A stretch of 64,000 bases of DNA from Candidatus Rokuibacteriota bacterium. Its GTDB lineage: Bacteria; Methylomirabilota; Methylomirabilia; Rokubacteriales; CSP1-6. This document shows, piece by piece, positions 1-9,826 of the stretch. Where the stretch lies: assembly GCA_003220265.1 (NCBI GenBank), contig QHRW01000020.1, forward strand, positions 1 through 64,000, in the 5' to 3' direction. Made by a program: the position numbers and the translations under genes. Position 1 is the stretch's first letter, and every line of letters starts with the position of its first letter. The notes under the pieces were generated by a model. The model was not told the DNA's origin, made no database searches, and saw only the letters and a list, made by a program, of their open reading frames with translations.

Positions 1-372
1 TCCGGATGCGCCTCGTCGAATCAGCCGGCGGTCGCGGCCTACCCGATGAAGGGCCAGAGCCCGGAGCAGCAGACCCGCGACGCCAACGACTGCCACGCGT
101 GGGCGCGCCAGCAGACGGGCTACGATCCCGGCACTGACACGGCCAAGGGCGCGGGCCTCGGGCTGGCGATCGGCGCGATCGGCGGCGCGGCCACCGGCGC
201 GGCGCTCGGCGCCGCCACCGGCAATGCCGGCAAGGGCGCCGCGATTGGAGCCGTCGTGGGCGGTGTCGGCGGCACGGCGGCCGGCGCGGGCTACGGCTAC
301 ACCAAGAGCAAGGAAGGGTTCGATCGCGCGTACGCCGCCTGCATGGGCGGCAAGGGTTACTCGGTCAGATAG
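1..372 (+). CDS. Glycine-zipper lipoprotein, 5' end outside window
   Basis: The frame is open from the first base and reads S-G-C-A at once. This looks like the end of a lipobox, so the true start lies upstream and the mature protein is probably an outer-membrane or periplasmic lipoprotein. The middle of the protein (about codons 48-95) is a long run of G/A-rich repeats (GxxxG, GAAIGAVVGG style) typical of YmgG/Rick_17kDa glycine-zipper proteins. These form helical hairpins in the envelope. Two cysteines flank the zipper (C in NDCHAW and in AACMGG). It ends 3 nt before a convergent response-regulator gene. An exact function cannot be given. Confidence 0.75.
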   Translation, partial: SGCASSNQPAVAAYPMKGQSPEQQTRDANDCHAWARQQTGYDPGTDTAKGAGLGLAIGAIGGAATGAALGAATGNAGKGAAIGAVVGGVGGTAAGAGYGYTKSKEGFDRAYAACMGGKGYSVR

Positions 373-375
373 GCC

Positions 376-774
376 TTACGCGGCCAGCGGCGTCCGGGTC
401 GGCGACGGGACCAGTCGATCGAGCAGCTCGGCCCAGGCGATCGGCTTGGTGAGAACGACATCGGCGCCGGCCTGGCGCGCGCGGCTGACGAAGGGCTCGT
501 CGTACCCCGTCACCACCACGACCCACGGACGCCGGCGCGCCGTCGCCACGAGGTGGCGGATGACCATATCGCCCGGAATGTCGGGCAGGCCCAGGTCACT
601 CAGGAGCACGTCGAAGTCTTCGTGACCGGCCAGGTCCACCGCCTCGCGCCCGCTGCCCACCGCGGTCACCCGCGCGCCCTCGGCCTGGAGCAGCAGCGTG
701 AAGACCTCGCGGATGTCCTTCGCGTCCTCCACCAGGAGGACCCGCGCCCCGCGCAACGGCTGCTCCCGCTCCAT
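376..774 (-). CDS. Stand-alone response regulator receiver protein
   Basis: The 132-residue product is a single CheY-like receiver domain with no output domain. Visible landmarks are the acidic pair E16-D17 (LLVEDAKD), the phospho-acceptor D60 in LLSDLGLP, T89 (VVVTGYD) and K110 in LTKP. It probably receives phosphate from a histidine kinase encoded elsewhere; no kinase is adjacent. The ATG at 774 was chosen because it sits directly before the first beta strand. The frame stays open further upstream, but those residues overlap gcvT on the other strand and look non-native. It is convergent with the lipoprotein gene and divergent from gcvT. Confidence 0.85.
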   Translation of the reverse strand: MEREQPLRGARVLLVEDAKDIREVFTLLLQAEGARVTAVGSGREAVDLAGHEDFDVLLSDLGLPDIPGDMVIRHLVATARRRPWVVVVTGYDEPFVSRARQAGADVVLTKPIAWAELLDRLVPSPTRTPLAA

Positions 775-833
775 GGCAGGGGCTTGGGTGAGCAAGACTG
801 ATGCCGCTGCGTTTAGGTAAGCCGTTGCGGCGC

Positions 834-862
834 TTGACCGTCTCCGGACGCGATGGTCTACT
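834..862 (+). promoter_or_regulatory. Candidate sigma70-type promoter of the gcv operon
   Basis: A TTGACC -35 (834-839) and a TCTACT -10 (857-862) are separated by 17 nt. Transcription would start about 7 nt further on, almost at the GTG at 872. No Shine-Dalgarno sequence precedes that GTG, so the operon mRNA may be leaderless. The -10 match is only 4 of 6. Confidence 0.4.
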
Positions 863-871
863 GAATGGCCC

Positions 872-1981
872 GTGGACACCTCGTTGAAGCGCACGCCGCT
901 CTTCTCGGCGCACCTCCAGGCCGGCGCGCGGATGGTTCCCTTCGGCGGCTGGGAAATGCCCGTGCAATATCGGGGGATCATCGAGGAGCACCGCACCGTG
1001 CGCGCCGCCGTCGGCTGCTTCGACGTGAGCCACATGGGCGAGTTCGAGATCGAGGGGCCCGGCGCCCTCGCCACGCTGCAGCGCCTCACCACCAACGACG
1101 TCGCCGCGCTCGAGATCGGCCAGGTTCAGTACTCGCTGCTCTGTCGCGCCGACGGCGGCATCGTGGACGACCTCACGCTCTATCGTCTCGCCGAGGATCG
1201 CTACCTCATGGTGGTGAACGCGGGCAACATCGACAAGGACTGGACGCACGTGACGACCGCGGTCCCGGCCGACGGCGCGCGCTGGCGCAACGTGTCCGAT
1301 GCCACCGGCCTCATCGCGGTTCAGGGCCCGAAGGCCGAGGCGCTGGTGGGCCGGCTCGCCGACCAGGACGTCACGCGCATCGGCTACTACCGCTTCGCGC
1401 ACGGCAAGGTGGGCGGCGTCGCCGCGCTCATCTCGCGCACGGGCTACACCGGCGAGGACGGCTTCGAGCTTTACGTCGCCGCCGGTGAGACCGAGCGGCT
1501 GTGGAAGGCGCTGCTCGACGGCGGCCGCGCCGACGGCGTGGCGCCCATCGGCCTCGGCGCGCGCGACACGCTGCGCCTGGAGATGCGCTACGCGCTCTAC
1601 GGTAACGACATCGACGACACCACCAACCCGCTCGAGGCCGGCCTGGGCTGGGTGGTCAAGCCCGCCAAGGGCGACTTCCTCGGTCGCGCCGCCATCGAGG
1701 CCATGCGCGCCAAGGGCCCGGCGCGCAAGCTGGTCGGGCTCGAGATGGCCGACCGCTCGGTGGCGCGTCACGGCTATCCGGTGGTGAAGGACGGCGCGCC
1801 GACCGGCATCGTCACCTCCGGCACGTTCGGTCCCTCCGTCGAGCGCTCCATCGCCCTGGCGTACGTCGCCACCGCGCACGGCGCGGTGGGCGCCGAGCTG
1901 GGCGTCGAGATCCGCGGCCAGGCCAAGCCCGCGCGCGTGGTGAAGACGCCGTTCCATCCCCCGAAGGTCAAGAAAGGCTGA
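872..1981 (+). CDS. gcvT: Aminomethyltransferase, glycine cleavage T protein
   Basis: The 369-residue protein has normal family length and transfers the methylene group from the aminomethyl-lipoyl arm of GcvH to tetrahydrofolate, releasing ammonia. The N-terminal folate-binding domain shows FDVSHMGEFEI and the following NDV segment. A Y-T-GEDGFE segment and the C-terminal GcvT barrel (about residues 285-365, SGTFGPSVERSIALAYV) follow. The GTG start places the usual KRTPLFSAH segment at residues 6-14. It is the first gene of gcvT-gcvH-gcvPA-gcvPB and is separated from gcvH by only 3 nt. Expression probably comes from the promoter just upstream. Confidence 0.95.
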   Translation: MDTSLKRTPLFSAHLQAGARMVPFGGWEMPVQYRGIIEEHRTVRAAVGCFDVSHMGEFEIEGPGALATLQRLTTNDVAALEIGQVQYSLLCRADGGIVDDLTLYRLAEDRYLMVVNAGNIDKDWTHVTTAVPADGARWRNVSDATGLIAVQGPKAEALVGRLADQDVTRIGYYRFAHGKVGGVAALISRTGYTGEDGFELYVAAGETERLWKALLDGGRADGVAPIGLGARDTLRLEMRYALYGNDIDDTTNPLEAGLGWVVKPAKGDFLGRAAIEAMRAKGPARKLVGLEMADRSVARHGYPVVKDGAPTGIVTSGTFGPSVERSIALAYVATAHGAVGAELGVEIRGQAKPARVVKTPFHPPKVKKG

Positions 1982-1984
1982 GCG

Positions 1985-2377
1985 ATGGCCAACGTCCTCC
2001 CCGACCTCCGATACACGCGCGAGCACGAGTGGGCCAAGAAGGAAGGCGGCCGCATCCGCGTGGGCATCACGGCCTACGCCCAGGAGCAGCTCGGTGACGT
2101 GGTCTTCGTGGAGCTGCCCAAGGTGGGCGCCAAGCTGACTGCGCACCAGGCGTTCGGCGTCGTCGAGTCGGTGAAGGCCGTGTCCGATCTCTTCGCGCCG
2201 ATCTCGGGCGAGGTGGCCGACGCCAATGCCGAGCTCGGACAGAAGCCGGAGACCGTGAACCAGGATCCCTACGGCAAGGGCTGGATGCTCGTGGTGTCGC
2301 CCTCGAATGCCAAGGAGTGGGAGCAGCTCCTCACCGCCGCGCAGTACGAGGAGTTCCTCGCGCAGGGCGCGCACTGA
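1985..2377 (+). CDS. gcvH: Glycine cleavage system H protein
   Basis: The 130-residue lipoyl carrier shuttles the aminomethyl intermediate between P, T and L proteins. The lipoyl-lysine is K64 in [11 protein letters not shown], with the usual GDVVFVELP segment before it. The N-terminus (LRYTREHEW) is the canonical H-protein start. Its TGA overlaps the ATG of gcvPA by one base (TGATG), so translation is coupled. A lipoate ligase gene at 15168 could supply the cofactor. No dihydrolipoamide dehydrogenase gene is in this window. Confidence 0.96.
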   Translation: MANVLPDLRYTREHEWAKKEGGRIRVGITAYAQEQLGDVVFVELPKVGAKLTAHQAFGVVESVKAVSDLFAPISGEVADANAELGQKPETVNQDPYGKGWMLVVSPSNAKEWEQLLTAAQYEEFLAQGAH

Positions 2378-3720
2378 TGCGCTACCTGCCGAACACGGCG
2401 CAGAACCAGCGCGCGATGCTGGAGACGATCGGCGTCCGCGGCATCGAGGACCTGCTGGTCAGGATCCCCGCCAAGGCGCGGCTGTCACGGCCGCTGGCGC
2501 TGCCGTCCGCGCTCGCCGAGTCCGAGCTGGTGCGCCACCTGCGCGCGCTCGCCGCCAGGAACGCCGACGCCGAGTCGGCCGTGTGCTTCCTGGGCGGCGG
2601 CGCCTACGACCATTACGTGCCGAGCCCGATCAATCACCTGATCCTGCGCGGCGAGTTCTTCACGGCCTATACGCCCTACCAGCCGGAAGCCAGCCAGGGC
2701 ACGCTGCGCACGATCTACGAGTACCAGACGATGATCGCGGAGCTGACCGGCATGGACGTGGCGAACGCGTCGATCTACGACGGCGCCTCGTCGCTGGCCG
2801 AGGCCGCGCTGATGGCCCACGCGGTGACGAGCCGCACCGAGATCGTGCTGGGCGGCGGAGTCAACCCGCTCTATCGACGCGTGGTCGAGACCTACGTGGA
2901 CGGCGCCGGGCTGCGGCTGCGCGAAGGGCCGACGCCGGAGGGCGTGCTCGACCTCGACGCCGTCCGCCGCGTGGTGGGCGGCAAGACGGCGGCGCTCGTC
3001 GTGCAATCGCCCAACTTCTACGGCTGCCTGGAGGATGTCGCTGCCGCCGCCGAGATCGCCCACGCGGCCGGCGCGCTGCTGGTCATCGTCAGCGATCCGG
3101 TGAACCTCGGCGTGCTGGAGGCGCCGGGCCGTCAGGGCGCCGACATCGTGGTCGGCGAGGGCCAGGGCCTCGGCGTGCCGCTCTCGTTCGGCGGTCCCTA
3201 CCTCGGCGTGTTCGCGGCCAAGCAGGAGTTCGTGCGGCGCATGCCGGGCCGGCTCGTCGGCGCCACGGTAGACCTCGACGGCGCGCGCGGCTTCGCCCTC
3301 ACGCTGCAGACGCGCGAGCAGCACATCCGCCGCGCCAAGGCGACGTCCAACATCTGCACCAACGTCGCGCTGTGCGCGCTGATGGCCACGATCTACCTGG
3401 CCACGCTCGGCAAGCAGGGCCTCGTGCGGGTGGGCGAGCTCTCCGCCGCCAAGGCGCACTATGCCGCCGAGCGGCTCGCCGCCGTGCCCGGCGTGTCGCT
3501 GCGCTTCGCCCAGCCCTTCTTCAAGGAGTTCACGCTGAAGCTGCCGAAGTCGCCCGAGCGCGTGGTCGCCAGGCTGGCCAAGCAGGGGATCCTCGCCGGC
3601 CTCGCGCTCAAGGCGCTCGACAAGAAGCACGCCGACTGCCTGCTCGTCGCCGTCACGGAGCAGCGGACGAAGGACGAGATCGACGTGTTCGCCGACGCGC
3701 TGGCCAAGGCGGTGGCGTGA
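2377..3720 (+). CDS. gcvPA: Glycine dehydrogenase (decarboxylating) subunit 1
   Basis: The 447-residue subunit is the N-terminal half of the split, two-subunit P protein that decarboxylates glycine with PLP. It begins [19 protein letters not shown], typical for GcvPA, and contains [15 protein letters not shown] and a [12 protein letters not shown] segment. The [22 protein letters not shown] stretch near residues 315-330 is also conserved. This subunit lacks the PLP-binding lysine, which lies in GcvPB. The ATG at 2377 was chosen over a longer frame because it overlaps the gcvH stop and gives the canonical N-terminus. Confidence 0.95.
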   Translation: MRYLPNTAQNQRAMLETIGVRGIEDLLVRIPAKARLSRPLALPSALAESELVRHLRALAARNADAESAVCFLGGGAYDHYVPSPINHLILRGEFFTAYTPYQPEASQGTLRTIYEYQTMIAELTGMDVANASIYDGASSLAEAALMAHAVTSRTEIVLGGGVNPLYRRVVETYVDGAGLRLREGPTPEGVLDLDAVRRVVGGKTAALVVQSPNFYGCLEDVAAAAEIAHAAGALLVIVSDPVNLGVLEAPGRQGADIVVGEGQGLGVPLSFGGPYLGVFAAKQEFVRRMPGRLVGATVDLDGARGFALTLQTREQHIRRAKATSNICTNVALCALMATIYLATLGKQGLVRVGELSAAKAHYAAERLAAVPGVSLRFAQPFFKEFTLKLPKSPERVVARLAKQGILAGLALKALDKKHADCLLVAVTEQRTKDEIDVFADALAKAVA

Positions 3721-5192
3721 TGCCGTACGACAACCAGCGCGCCTACGACCGGCTGGTCTTCGAGCTGTCCTCGCCCGGCCGGCTCGCGTTCTCGCTGCCG
3801 GAGTCCGACGTCCCCGTCGAGCCGGCGCTGAACGCGCTGCCCGCGAAGTACCGGCGCGCGACGCCGGCGGCGTTGCCCGAGGTCTCCGAGCTCGACGTCG
3901 TCCGGCACTACTCGCGCCTGAGCCAGATGAACTACGGCGTCGACACGCACTTCTATCCGCTCGGCTCGTGCACGATGAAGTACAACCCGAAGATCAACGA
4001 GGACGCCGCCCGCATCGCGGGCTTCGCGCGCCTGCACCCGCTGGCGCCGGAGGCGGCCGCGCAGGGCGCGCTCCAGCTCATGTACGACCTCGGCAAGATG
4101 CTGGCCGAGATCGCCGGCATGGACGCCGTCTCGCTGCAGCCGGCCGCCGGCGCCCAGGGCGAGCTGGCCGGCGTGCTGATGATCCGCGCGTATCACGAGG
4201 CCCGCGGCGAGAAGCGCACGAAGGTGCTGATCCCCGACTCCGCGCACGGGACCAACCCGGCGTCCACCGCGCTGGCCGGCTACGAGGTGATCGAGGTGAA
4301 GTCGGACGCCGAGGGCCAGGTGGACCTGGCCGACCTCGAGCGGCACCTCGGCCCCGACGTGGCCGCCTTCATGATCACGGTGCCCAACACGCTCGGCAAC
4401 TTCGAGCCGCGCGTGATGGAGATCGCCGAGCGATGTCACGCGCACGGCGTGCAGGTCTACATGGACGGCGCCAACCTCAACGCCATCCTCGGCATCACGC
4501 GTCCCGGCGACCTCGGCTTCGACGTCTGCCACTTCAACCTGCACAAGACCTTCACGACGCCCCACGGCGGCGGCGGCCCCGGCGCCGGACCGGTCGGCAT
4601 CAAGTCGCATCTCGAGCCGTTCTTGCCGGCGCCGGTCGTCGCGAAGAAAGACGACGGGTACTTCCTCGACTGGAAGCGGCCGCAGTCGATCGGCAAGCTG
4701 CAGGCGTTCTGGGGCAACTTTGGCATGCACGTGCGTGCCTACACCTACATCCGCACGATGGGCGCCGACGGCCTCCGCGCGGTGAGCGACAACGCCGTGC
4801 TCAACGCCAACTACGTCATGAAGCGTCTCGAAGCGTATTACGACGTGGCCGCCCCCGGGCCCTGCATGCACGAGTGCGTGCTCTCCGCGCGCAAGCAGAA
4901 GAAGCTGGGTGTCACCGCGATGGACGTGGCCAAGCGCCTGCTCGATCTCGGCTTCTACGCGCCCTCGACCTATTTCCCGCTGATCGTCGAGGAAGCGCTG
5001 ATGATCGAGCCCACCGAGACCGAGTCGAAGGAGACCCTCGACGCCTTCTGCGAGGCGATGATCCGGATCGCGCGCGAGGCCGAGACCGACTCCCGCGGCA
5101 TCCACGAGGCGCCGGTGACGACGCCGGTGCGCCGCCTGGACCAGACGAAGGCCGCGCGCGAGCCCAATCTCCGATGGAGGCCGCGGTCGTAG
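3720..5192 (+). CDS. gcvPB: Glycine dehydrogenase (decarboxylating) subunit 2
   Basis: The 490-residue PLP-binding half of the split P protein. The Schiff-base lysine is K276 in [30 protein letters not shown] segment near residues 79-91 is a family hallmark. Together with GcvPA it catalyses glycine decarboxylation and loads the aminomethyl group onto GcvH. Its ATG overlaps the gcvPA TGA (TGATG), and its last 19 nt overlap the next gene, a HAD phosphatase, so that gene may be co-transcribed although it belongs functionally to the following cluster. Confidence 0.95.
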   Translation: MPYDNQRAYDRLVFELSSPGRLAFSLPESDVPVEPALNALPAKYRRATPAALPEVSELDVVRHYSRLSQMNYGVDTHFYPLGSCTMKYNPKINEDAARIAGFARLHPLAPEAAAQGALQLMYDLGKMLAEIAGMDAVSLQPAAGAQGELAGVLMIRAYHEARGEKRTKVLIPDSAHGTNPASTALAGYEVIEVKSDAEGQVDLADLERHLGPDVAAFMITVPNTLGNFEPRVMEIAERCHAHGVQVYMDGANLNAILGITRPGDLGFDVCHFNLHKTFTTPHGGGGPGAGPVGIKSHLEPFLPAPVVAKKDDGYFLDWKRPQSIGKLQAFWGNFGMHVRAYTYIRTMGADGLRAVSDNAVLNANYVMKRLEAYYDVAAPGPCMHECVLSARKQKKLGVTAMDVAKRLLDLGFYAPSTYFPLIVEEALMIEPTETESKETLDAFCEAMIRIAREAETDSRGIHEAPVTTPVRRLDQTKAAREPNLRWRPRS

Positions 5193-5872
5193 CAGCGCGG
5201 CCGGCCGCCGTCCTCTTCGACTTCGGCGGCACCCTGGACGCGCCGGGCATTACCTGGAAGGAGCGCGCCTGGCGGCTCTACCGCGCGGCCGGCGTCACCG
5301 CCGACCCCGCGCGCTTCGACCCCATCTTCTACAAGGCCGACGACGCGCTGGTGGGCGCGGTGCCCGTCACGCTCTCGCTCGCCGAGACCGTGCAGCGCGT
5401 CTTCGCCGGCGTCAGCGCCGGCCTCGGCGTGGCCGACGGGCGCCTCACCGAGCGGCTCGCCGGCGCCTTCGTCGCCGACACCCGCGCCCACCTGGAGGCC
5501 AGCGCCGCCGTGCTTTGCCGTTTGGCCACGCGCTATCGCCTGGGCATCGTCTCCAACTTCTACGGCAACCTCGGGGCGATCTGCGCCGAGGCCGGCCTGA
5601 CGCCGCTGCTCGGCGTGGTCGCCGACTCCACGGTGGTGGGCGTCGGCAAGCCCGACGCGCGCATCTTCCAGCACGCCCTCGGCGCCCTCGGCGTGGCCCC
5701 GGCCGACGCCACGTTCGTCGGCGACTCGCGCCCGCGCGACATGGAAGGCGCGCGGGCCCTGGCCATGCGCCACGTCTGGTTGGTGGACGCCGCCGCGCCG
5801 TCGGCCGCGCCGTGCTGCGTGGGCGATCCCATCATTCGCTCGCTGGACGAGCTGGAAGGTGTGCTCGGATGA
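5174..5872 (+). CDS. HAD-superfamily phosphatase
   Basis: The 232-residue protein carries HAD motif I as LFDFGGTLD (nucleophile Asp about residue 16). Motif II is IVSNF, motif III includes the GKPDARIF lysine, and motif IV is [14 protein letters not shown] helical cap follows motif I, so it is a small-molecule phosphatase of the subclass I type. The second position of motif I is Gly rather than Asp, as in many DFGGTL-type HADs. It overlaps gcvPB by 19 nt and the next gene by 4 nt (ATGA). The tight coupling to a nucleotidyltransferase and an ATP-grasp enzyme suggests a phospho-metabolite substrate in the same pathway. Confidence 0.82.
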   Translation: MEAAVVAARPAAVLFDFGGTLDAPGITWKERAWRLYRAAGVTADPARFDPIFYKADDALVGAVPVTLSLAETVQRVFAGVSAGLGVADGRLTERLAGAFVADTRAHLEASAAVLCRLATRYRLGIVSNFYGNLGAICAEAGLTPLLGVVADSTVVGVGKPDARIFQHALGALGVAPADATFVGDSRPRDMEGARALAMRHVWLVDAAAPSAAPCCVGDPIIRSLDELEGVLG

Positions 5873-6585
5873 GCCTGCGCCGCGGAGGGATCATCGCGGC
5901 CGGCGAGGGCAGCCGGTTGCGGGCGGGCGGGTACGCGATGCCCAAGGCGCTGGTGCCGGTGGGCGGCGTGCCGCTCATCGAGGCCGTCATCGGGAACTTC
6001 CAGGCGGCGGGCATCGACGCGCTGGTCGTCATCGTCAACGAGCAGTCGCGCGCCTGCGTGGACTGGGTGCGCCGCCACTTCCCGTCGCTCGAGGTGGAGT
6101 TCATCGTGAAGACCACGCGCTCGTCGCTGGAGAGCTTCCTGGAAGTCGGCGCGCGGCTCGGCGCCGGCCCCGCGCTGGTCTCGACGGTGGATGCCTGGTG
6201 CCGGCCCGGCGACTTCGTGCGCTTCGTGGAGGCCGGACGGCGGCGGTTGCCGGAGGGCTCGGTGCTCGGCGTGACGCCCTTCGTGGCTGACGAAAATCCG
6301 CTGTGGGCAACCGTTGACGCCGGCGGACGCATCACAAGGCTCGGCGAGGGGGCCGGGCCCATGGTGACAGCCGGCTTCTACCTGCTCTCGGCGCAGGCAC
6401 GGGCCATCACGCCGCCGGCGCACCTCGCCCGGCTGCGGGATTACCTGGGCTGGCTGGCCGAGTGCCAGCCGTTGTATGCGGAGGTCATCGATACAGTTGT
6501 GGACGTTGACCGGCCCGACGACGTAGCCTTGGCAGAGACCTTGGGGCTCCCGGAGCCCCGCGATCCGCACGGGGGTGACAGGTGA
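5869..6585 (+). CDS. MobA/GlmU-like nucleotidyltransferase
   Basis: The 238-residue single-domain sugar-phosphate-type nucleotidyltransferase has an intact signature near the N-terminus (AAGEGSRLRAGGYAMPKAL), with the catalytic Arg and Lys present. A later metal-binding Asp is in STVDAWC. It would activate a phosphorylated small molecule with CTP or another NTP. The partner CDP-alcohol phosphotransferase four genes downstream makes a CDP-activated product likely. It overlaps both neighbours by 4 nt (ATGA before, GTGA after). The sugar or polyol specificity cannot be read from sequence. Confidence 0.82.
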   Translation: MSLRRGGIIAAGEGSRLRAGGYAMPKALVPVGGVPLIEAVIGNFQAAGIDALVVIVNEQSRACVDWVRRHFPSLEVEFIVKTTRSSLESFLEVGARLGAGPALVSTVDAWCRPGDFVRFVEAGRRRLPEGSVLGVTPFVADENPLWATVDAGGRITRLGEGAGPMVTAGFYLLSAQARAITPPAHLARLRDYLGWLAECQPLYAEVIDTVVDVDRPDDVALAETLGLPEPRDPHGGDR

Positions 6586-7421
6586 GCGATTCGTACTGCT
6601 GGGGCATCTTCCGCGAGTCGGCGCATTCGCCGGGCCGCGAGACCGACGACACGGAGATCCTGCGACTGACCGGCAAGCACCTGGAGGCGCGCGGCTTCCG
6701 CGTCGTGATCCAGAGCCCGGAAGATATCGCCGGCCTGCCGGCCGAGCGCCCGCGGGGCGTCTTCATGATGTGCGAGCAGCTCGCCATCCTCGCCCACCTG
6801 CGCGAGCTGGCCGCGCGCGGCGTGCCTCACGTCAACACGCCCCAGGCCGTGCTCAACACGTACCGCGACCGCATGATCGCGCTGCTCGACGAAGCCGCGG
6901 TCTCGTTCGTCCCGAGCCGGCTGGTGACGACGGCCGGCGTGGAGGAGGTCGGCGCGCTCCCGCTGTGGGTCAAGCGCGCCGACGTGCACAACACGCAGGA
7001 CGGCGACGTGACGTTCGCCGCGACGCCCGACGCCGTCCGCGCCGCGCTGGCCGGGCTGGCCGCGCGCGGCATGAGGCAGGCGGTGCTGCAGCCGCACGTG
7101 GCGGGCGACCTCGTGAAGTTCTACGGCATCGGCGGCAACGCGCGCGCCGACGGCACGCCCGCCTGGTTCCGCTGGTTCTATCACAAGAACCAGACGCTGG
7201 CCGGCCACCCGCTCGATCCGGTCGCGCTCGGCCGCGCCGTCAGACGCGCCGCCGCCGCGATGGGCCTGGAGGTCTACGGCGGCGACGCCATCGTGACCGC
7301 GACCGGCGCCATCGTGCTGATCGACGTCAACGCGTGGCCGAGCTTCGCCCTCTATCGCGACGAGGCCTCCGCCGCCATCGCCGAGCATCTCGCGCGCCGG
7401 TTCGGAGCCGCCCGTGCCTGA
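6582..7421 (+). CDS. ATP-grasp family kinase or ligase
   Basis: The 279-residue protein has the layout of a RimK/inositol-phosphate-kinase-like ATP-grasp enzyme. An N-terminal substrate lobe (residues 1-95) is followed by a nucleotide-binding segment around LPLWVKRADVHNTQ and VLQPHVAGDLVKFYGI. A C-terminal metal-binding IVLIDVNAWPSF motif resembles the D..N pair of ATP-grasp folds. It should use ATP to phosphorylate or ligate a small acid or polyol. The GTG start overlaps the preceding stop as GTGA. Its position between a nucleotidyltransferase and an aminotransferase suggests it prepares the activated headgroup. The exact reaction is unknown. Confidence 0.72.
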   Translation: MSDSYCWGIFRESAHSPGRETDDTEILRLTGKHLEARGFRVVIQSPEDIAGLPAERPRGVFMMCEQLAILAHLRELAARGVPHVNTPQAVLNTYRDRMIALLDEAAVSFVPSRLVTTAGVEEVGALPLWVKRADVHNTQDGDVTFAATPDAVRAALAGLAARGMRQAVLQPHVAGDLVKFYGIGGNARADGTPAWFRWFYHKNQTLAGHPLDPVALGRAVRRAAAAMGLEVYGGDAIVTATGAIVLIDVNAWPSFALYRDEASAAIAEHLARRFGAARA

Positions 7422-7466
7422 GCCAGGCCACCTTCGTATCAAGCCGGCCTGGCGGAGCTCGCTCCA

Positions 7467-8792
7467 ATGACCCGCCGAGACGTCGGCCCGCGCTCGCGCG
7501 CGATCGTGGCCCGCGAGCAGCAGCACCTGGCGCCCGGCTCGCAGTCGTTCTCGGTGCAGGCGGGGCTGGCCATGGCCCGCGGGCGCGGCTCGACGCTGAT
7601 CGACGAGGACGGCAACGAGTACATCGACTTCATCGCCGGCATCGCGGTCGGCAGCATCGGCCACTGCCACCCGCACTACGTGGAATCCCTCAAGCGCCAG
7701 GTCGAGAAGCTGACGTTCGGCAGCTTCACGACCGAGACGCGCGCGAAGTTCCTCGACCTGCTGGCCTCCGTCACGCCGGAGGGCCTCACGCGCATCCAGC
7801 TCTTCTCGGGCGGCGCCGAGGCGGTGGAGGCGGCGCTGCGGCTGGCCCGCGCCAAGACCGGCAAGCACGAGATCGTCGGCTTCTGGGGCGGATTCCACGG
7901 CAAGACGGGCGGCGTGCTGGGGATCCTCGGCAGCGACTTCAAGCACCACCTGGGCCCGTTCCTGCCGGGCCAGCACTCGACGCCGTACGCCGACTGCTAT
8001 CGCTGCCCGCTGCGCTTGACGTATCCCGACTGCGGGATCGCCTGCGCCGACTACGTGCGCGACGTCATCAAGCACCAGACCGCGGGCGAGATCGCCGCCA
8101 TCATCGTGGAGCCGATCCAGGGCACCGCCGGCAACATCGTGCCCCCGCCGGGCTTCCTGCGCGCGCTCCAGGCGATCGCCAGGGAGCAGGGCGCGATGCT
8201 GCTGGCCGACGAGATGATCACGGGCTTCGGCCGCACCGGCCTCATGTGGGGCGCCGAGCACGACGGCGTGGTGCCCGACATCATGACGGTCGGCAAGGGC
8301 GTCGGTGGCGGCTTCCCGCTGAGCGGCGTGATCTCGAGCGACGCGGTCACCTCGGCCAAGCCGTGGTCGAACCCGAGCTTCAGCTCGTCCAGCTACGGCG
8401 GCAATCCGCTCGCCTCGGCGGCCGGCCTCGCCGCGCTGGAGATCATCCTCAAGGAGGATCTCGTCAAGAACTCCGAGCGGGTCGGCAAGGTGATGCTGGC
8501 GCGCCTGGAGCAGATGAAGGAAAAGCACCGCGTGGTGGGCGAGGTGCGCGGCAAGGGCCTGCTGCTCGGCATCGAGCTGGTGAAGGACCGGCGCACCAAG
8601 GAGCCGCTCTCCAAGGACGTCACGCGCGTGCTCTACCAGGAGTGCCTGCGGCGGGGGCTGGTGGCGATGAGCTACGCGCCGACGATCCGCATCAACCCCC
8701 CGCTGGTCATCCGCGAGGACGAAGCGCTGGCCGGGCTCGCCATCCTCGACGAAGCCCTGGAGGTCGTGACCCGCGAGCACGGGCTCCAGTAG
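7467..8792 (+). CDS. Class III PLP-dependent aminotransferase
   Basis: The 441-residue fold-type I enzyme has the usual landmarks. These are FSGGAEAVEAALRLAR for phosphate binding, DEMITGFGRTG with the PLP-pyridine Asp, and the Schiff-base lysine K277 in TVGKGVGGGFP. It resembles 4-aminobutyrate/omega-amino acid aminotransferases. A Cys cluster (C177, C180, C189, C193) near the active-site loop resembles one in archaeal-type GABA-aminotransferase-like and amino-acid racemase proteins. GGAG lies 9 nt before the ATG. It ends directly against the ATG of the Gfo/Idh gene. In this cluster it probably aminates a keto or aldehyde intermediate. Confidence 0.85.
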   Translation: MTRRDVGPRSRAIVAREQQHLAPGSQSFSVQAGLAMARGRGSTLIDEDGNEYIDFIAGIAVGSIGHCHPHYVESLKRQVEKLTFGSFTTETRAKFLDLLASVTPEGLTRIQLFSGGAEAVEAALRLARAKTGKHEIVGFWGGFHGKTGGVLGILGSDFKHHLGPFLPGQHSTPYADCYRCPLRLTYPDCGIACADYVRDVIKHQTAGEIAAIIVEPIQGTAGNIVPPPGFLRALQAIAREQGAMLLADEMITGFGRTGLMWGAEHDGVVPDIMTVGKGVGGGFPLSGVISSDAVTSAKPWSNPSFSSSSYGGNPLASAAGLAALEIILKEDLVKNSERVGKVMLARLEQMKEKHRVVGEVRGKGLLLGIELVKDRRTKEPLSKDVTRVLYQECLRRGLVAMSYAPTIRINPPLVIREDEALAGLAILDEALEVVTREHGLQ

Positions 8793-9809
8793 ATGGTGCG
8801 CGGCGCCATCATCGGACTGGGCAACGTCGCCCTCGACGGCCACCTGCCGGGCTGGGCGGTGAGCGAGGGCGTGGAGATCGTGGCCGTGACCGACGTCGAG
8901 CGCGCGCGCCGCGCCGAGGCCGCCGCGCGGCTGCCCGAGGCCCGCTGGTTCGACTCCGCCGATGAGCTCCTCGATCACGCGCGCGTCGACTTCGTGGACA
9001 TCTGCACGCCGCCCTCCAGCCACGCGCCGCTCATCGAGCGGGCGCTGGCGCGTGGTCTCCACGTGCTGTGCGAGAAGCCGCTCGTGCGCTCGCCCGACGA
9101 GCTGGCGGCGGTGAGCCGGCTGGCCGCGGCGCGCCGCCGCGTGCTGCACACCGTCCACAACTGGCACCACGCGCCGATCGTGCGGCGCACGGCGGAGCTC
9201 GTGCGCGACGGCGCCGTCGGCCGCGTGACCCGCGTGACCTGGCACACGCTGCGCTCGCGACCCGCCGCCACGCGCGACGCCTCGGGCGTCAACTGGCGGC
9301 TCGATCCCAGCGTGTCGGGCGGCGGCATCCTGACCGATCACGGCTGGCACGTCTTCTACGTCGTCCAGCGCTGGATCGGCAGCCGGCCGCTGGCCGTGCG
9401 CGCGCGGCTGGAGAAGCGACGGCACGCGGCGCTGGCCGTCGAGGACACGGCGACCGTCGAGCTGACGTTCGCCGAGGCGAGCGCCGAGATCGTGCTGACG
9501 TGGGCCGCCGACGAGCGGCGGAACTGGGCCGAGGTCCGTGGCGCCACCGGCACGCTCGAGCTCCAGGACGACACGCTCGTCCTCCTCAACCACGGCGGCG
9601 CGGAGCGCTGGGCGTGCCCGCCCGCGCTGTCGAACGGCTCGACGCATCCGGACTGGTTCGCGCCGGTGGCCGGGCAGTTCGTGGCCGACATCGCCGCCGG
9701 CAATGGCCACGCCAACCTCGCCGAGGCGTCGCTGTGCGTCGTGCTGGAGAGCCTCGCGCGCGAGTCGAGCCGCCGTGGCGGCGAGACGCTGGCCGTGGAG
9801 CCCGTCTGA
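8793..9809 (+). CDS. Gfo/Idh/MocA-family NAD(P)-dependent oxidoreductase
   Basis: The 338-residue protein starts with a Rossmann nucleotide-binding segment (GAIIGLGNVALDGHLPG). It carries the family EKP motif (LCEKPL, catalytic Lys about residue 95) and a C-terminal alpha/beta domain with GGGILTDHGWH, whose histidine matches the catalytic His region. Such enzymes oxidise or reduce sugars, inositols and related alcohols. With an aminotransferase upstream, an oxidation-then-transamination sequence on a polyol (as in aminocyclitol routes) is plausible but inferred. Its ATG immediately follows the aminotransferase stop. Confidence 0.85.
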   Translation: MVRGAIIGLGNVALDGHLPGWAVSEGVEIVAVTDVERARRAEAAARLPEARWFDSADELLDHARVDFVDICTPPSSHAPLIERALARGLHVLCEKPLVRSPDELAAVSRLAAARRRVLHTVHNWHHAPIVRRTAELVRDGAVGRVTRVTWHTLRSRPAATRDASGVNWRLDPSVSGGGILTDHGWHVFYVVQRWIGSRPLAVRARLEKRRHAALAVEDTATVELTFAEASAEIVLTWAADERRNWAEVRGATGTLELQDDTLVLLNHGGAERWACPPALSNGSTHPDWFAPVAGQFVADIAAGNGHANLAEASLCVVLESLARESSRRGGETLAVEPV

Positions 9810-9826
9810 GCGCCGAGGGGATCCTC

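Noticed and set aside
6441..9710. 1089-residue minus-strand open frame opposite the aminotransferase and oxidoreductase genes
   Set aside because: Antisense shadow with biased composition; the plus-strand genes have complete catalytic motifs.
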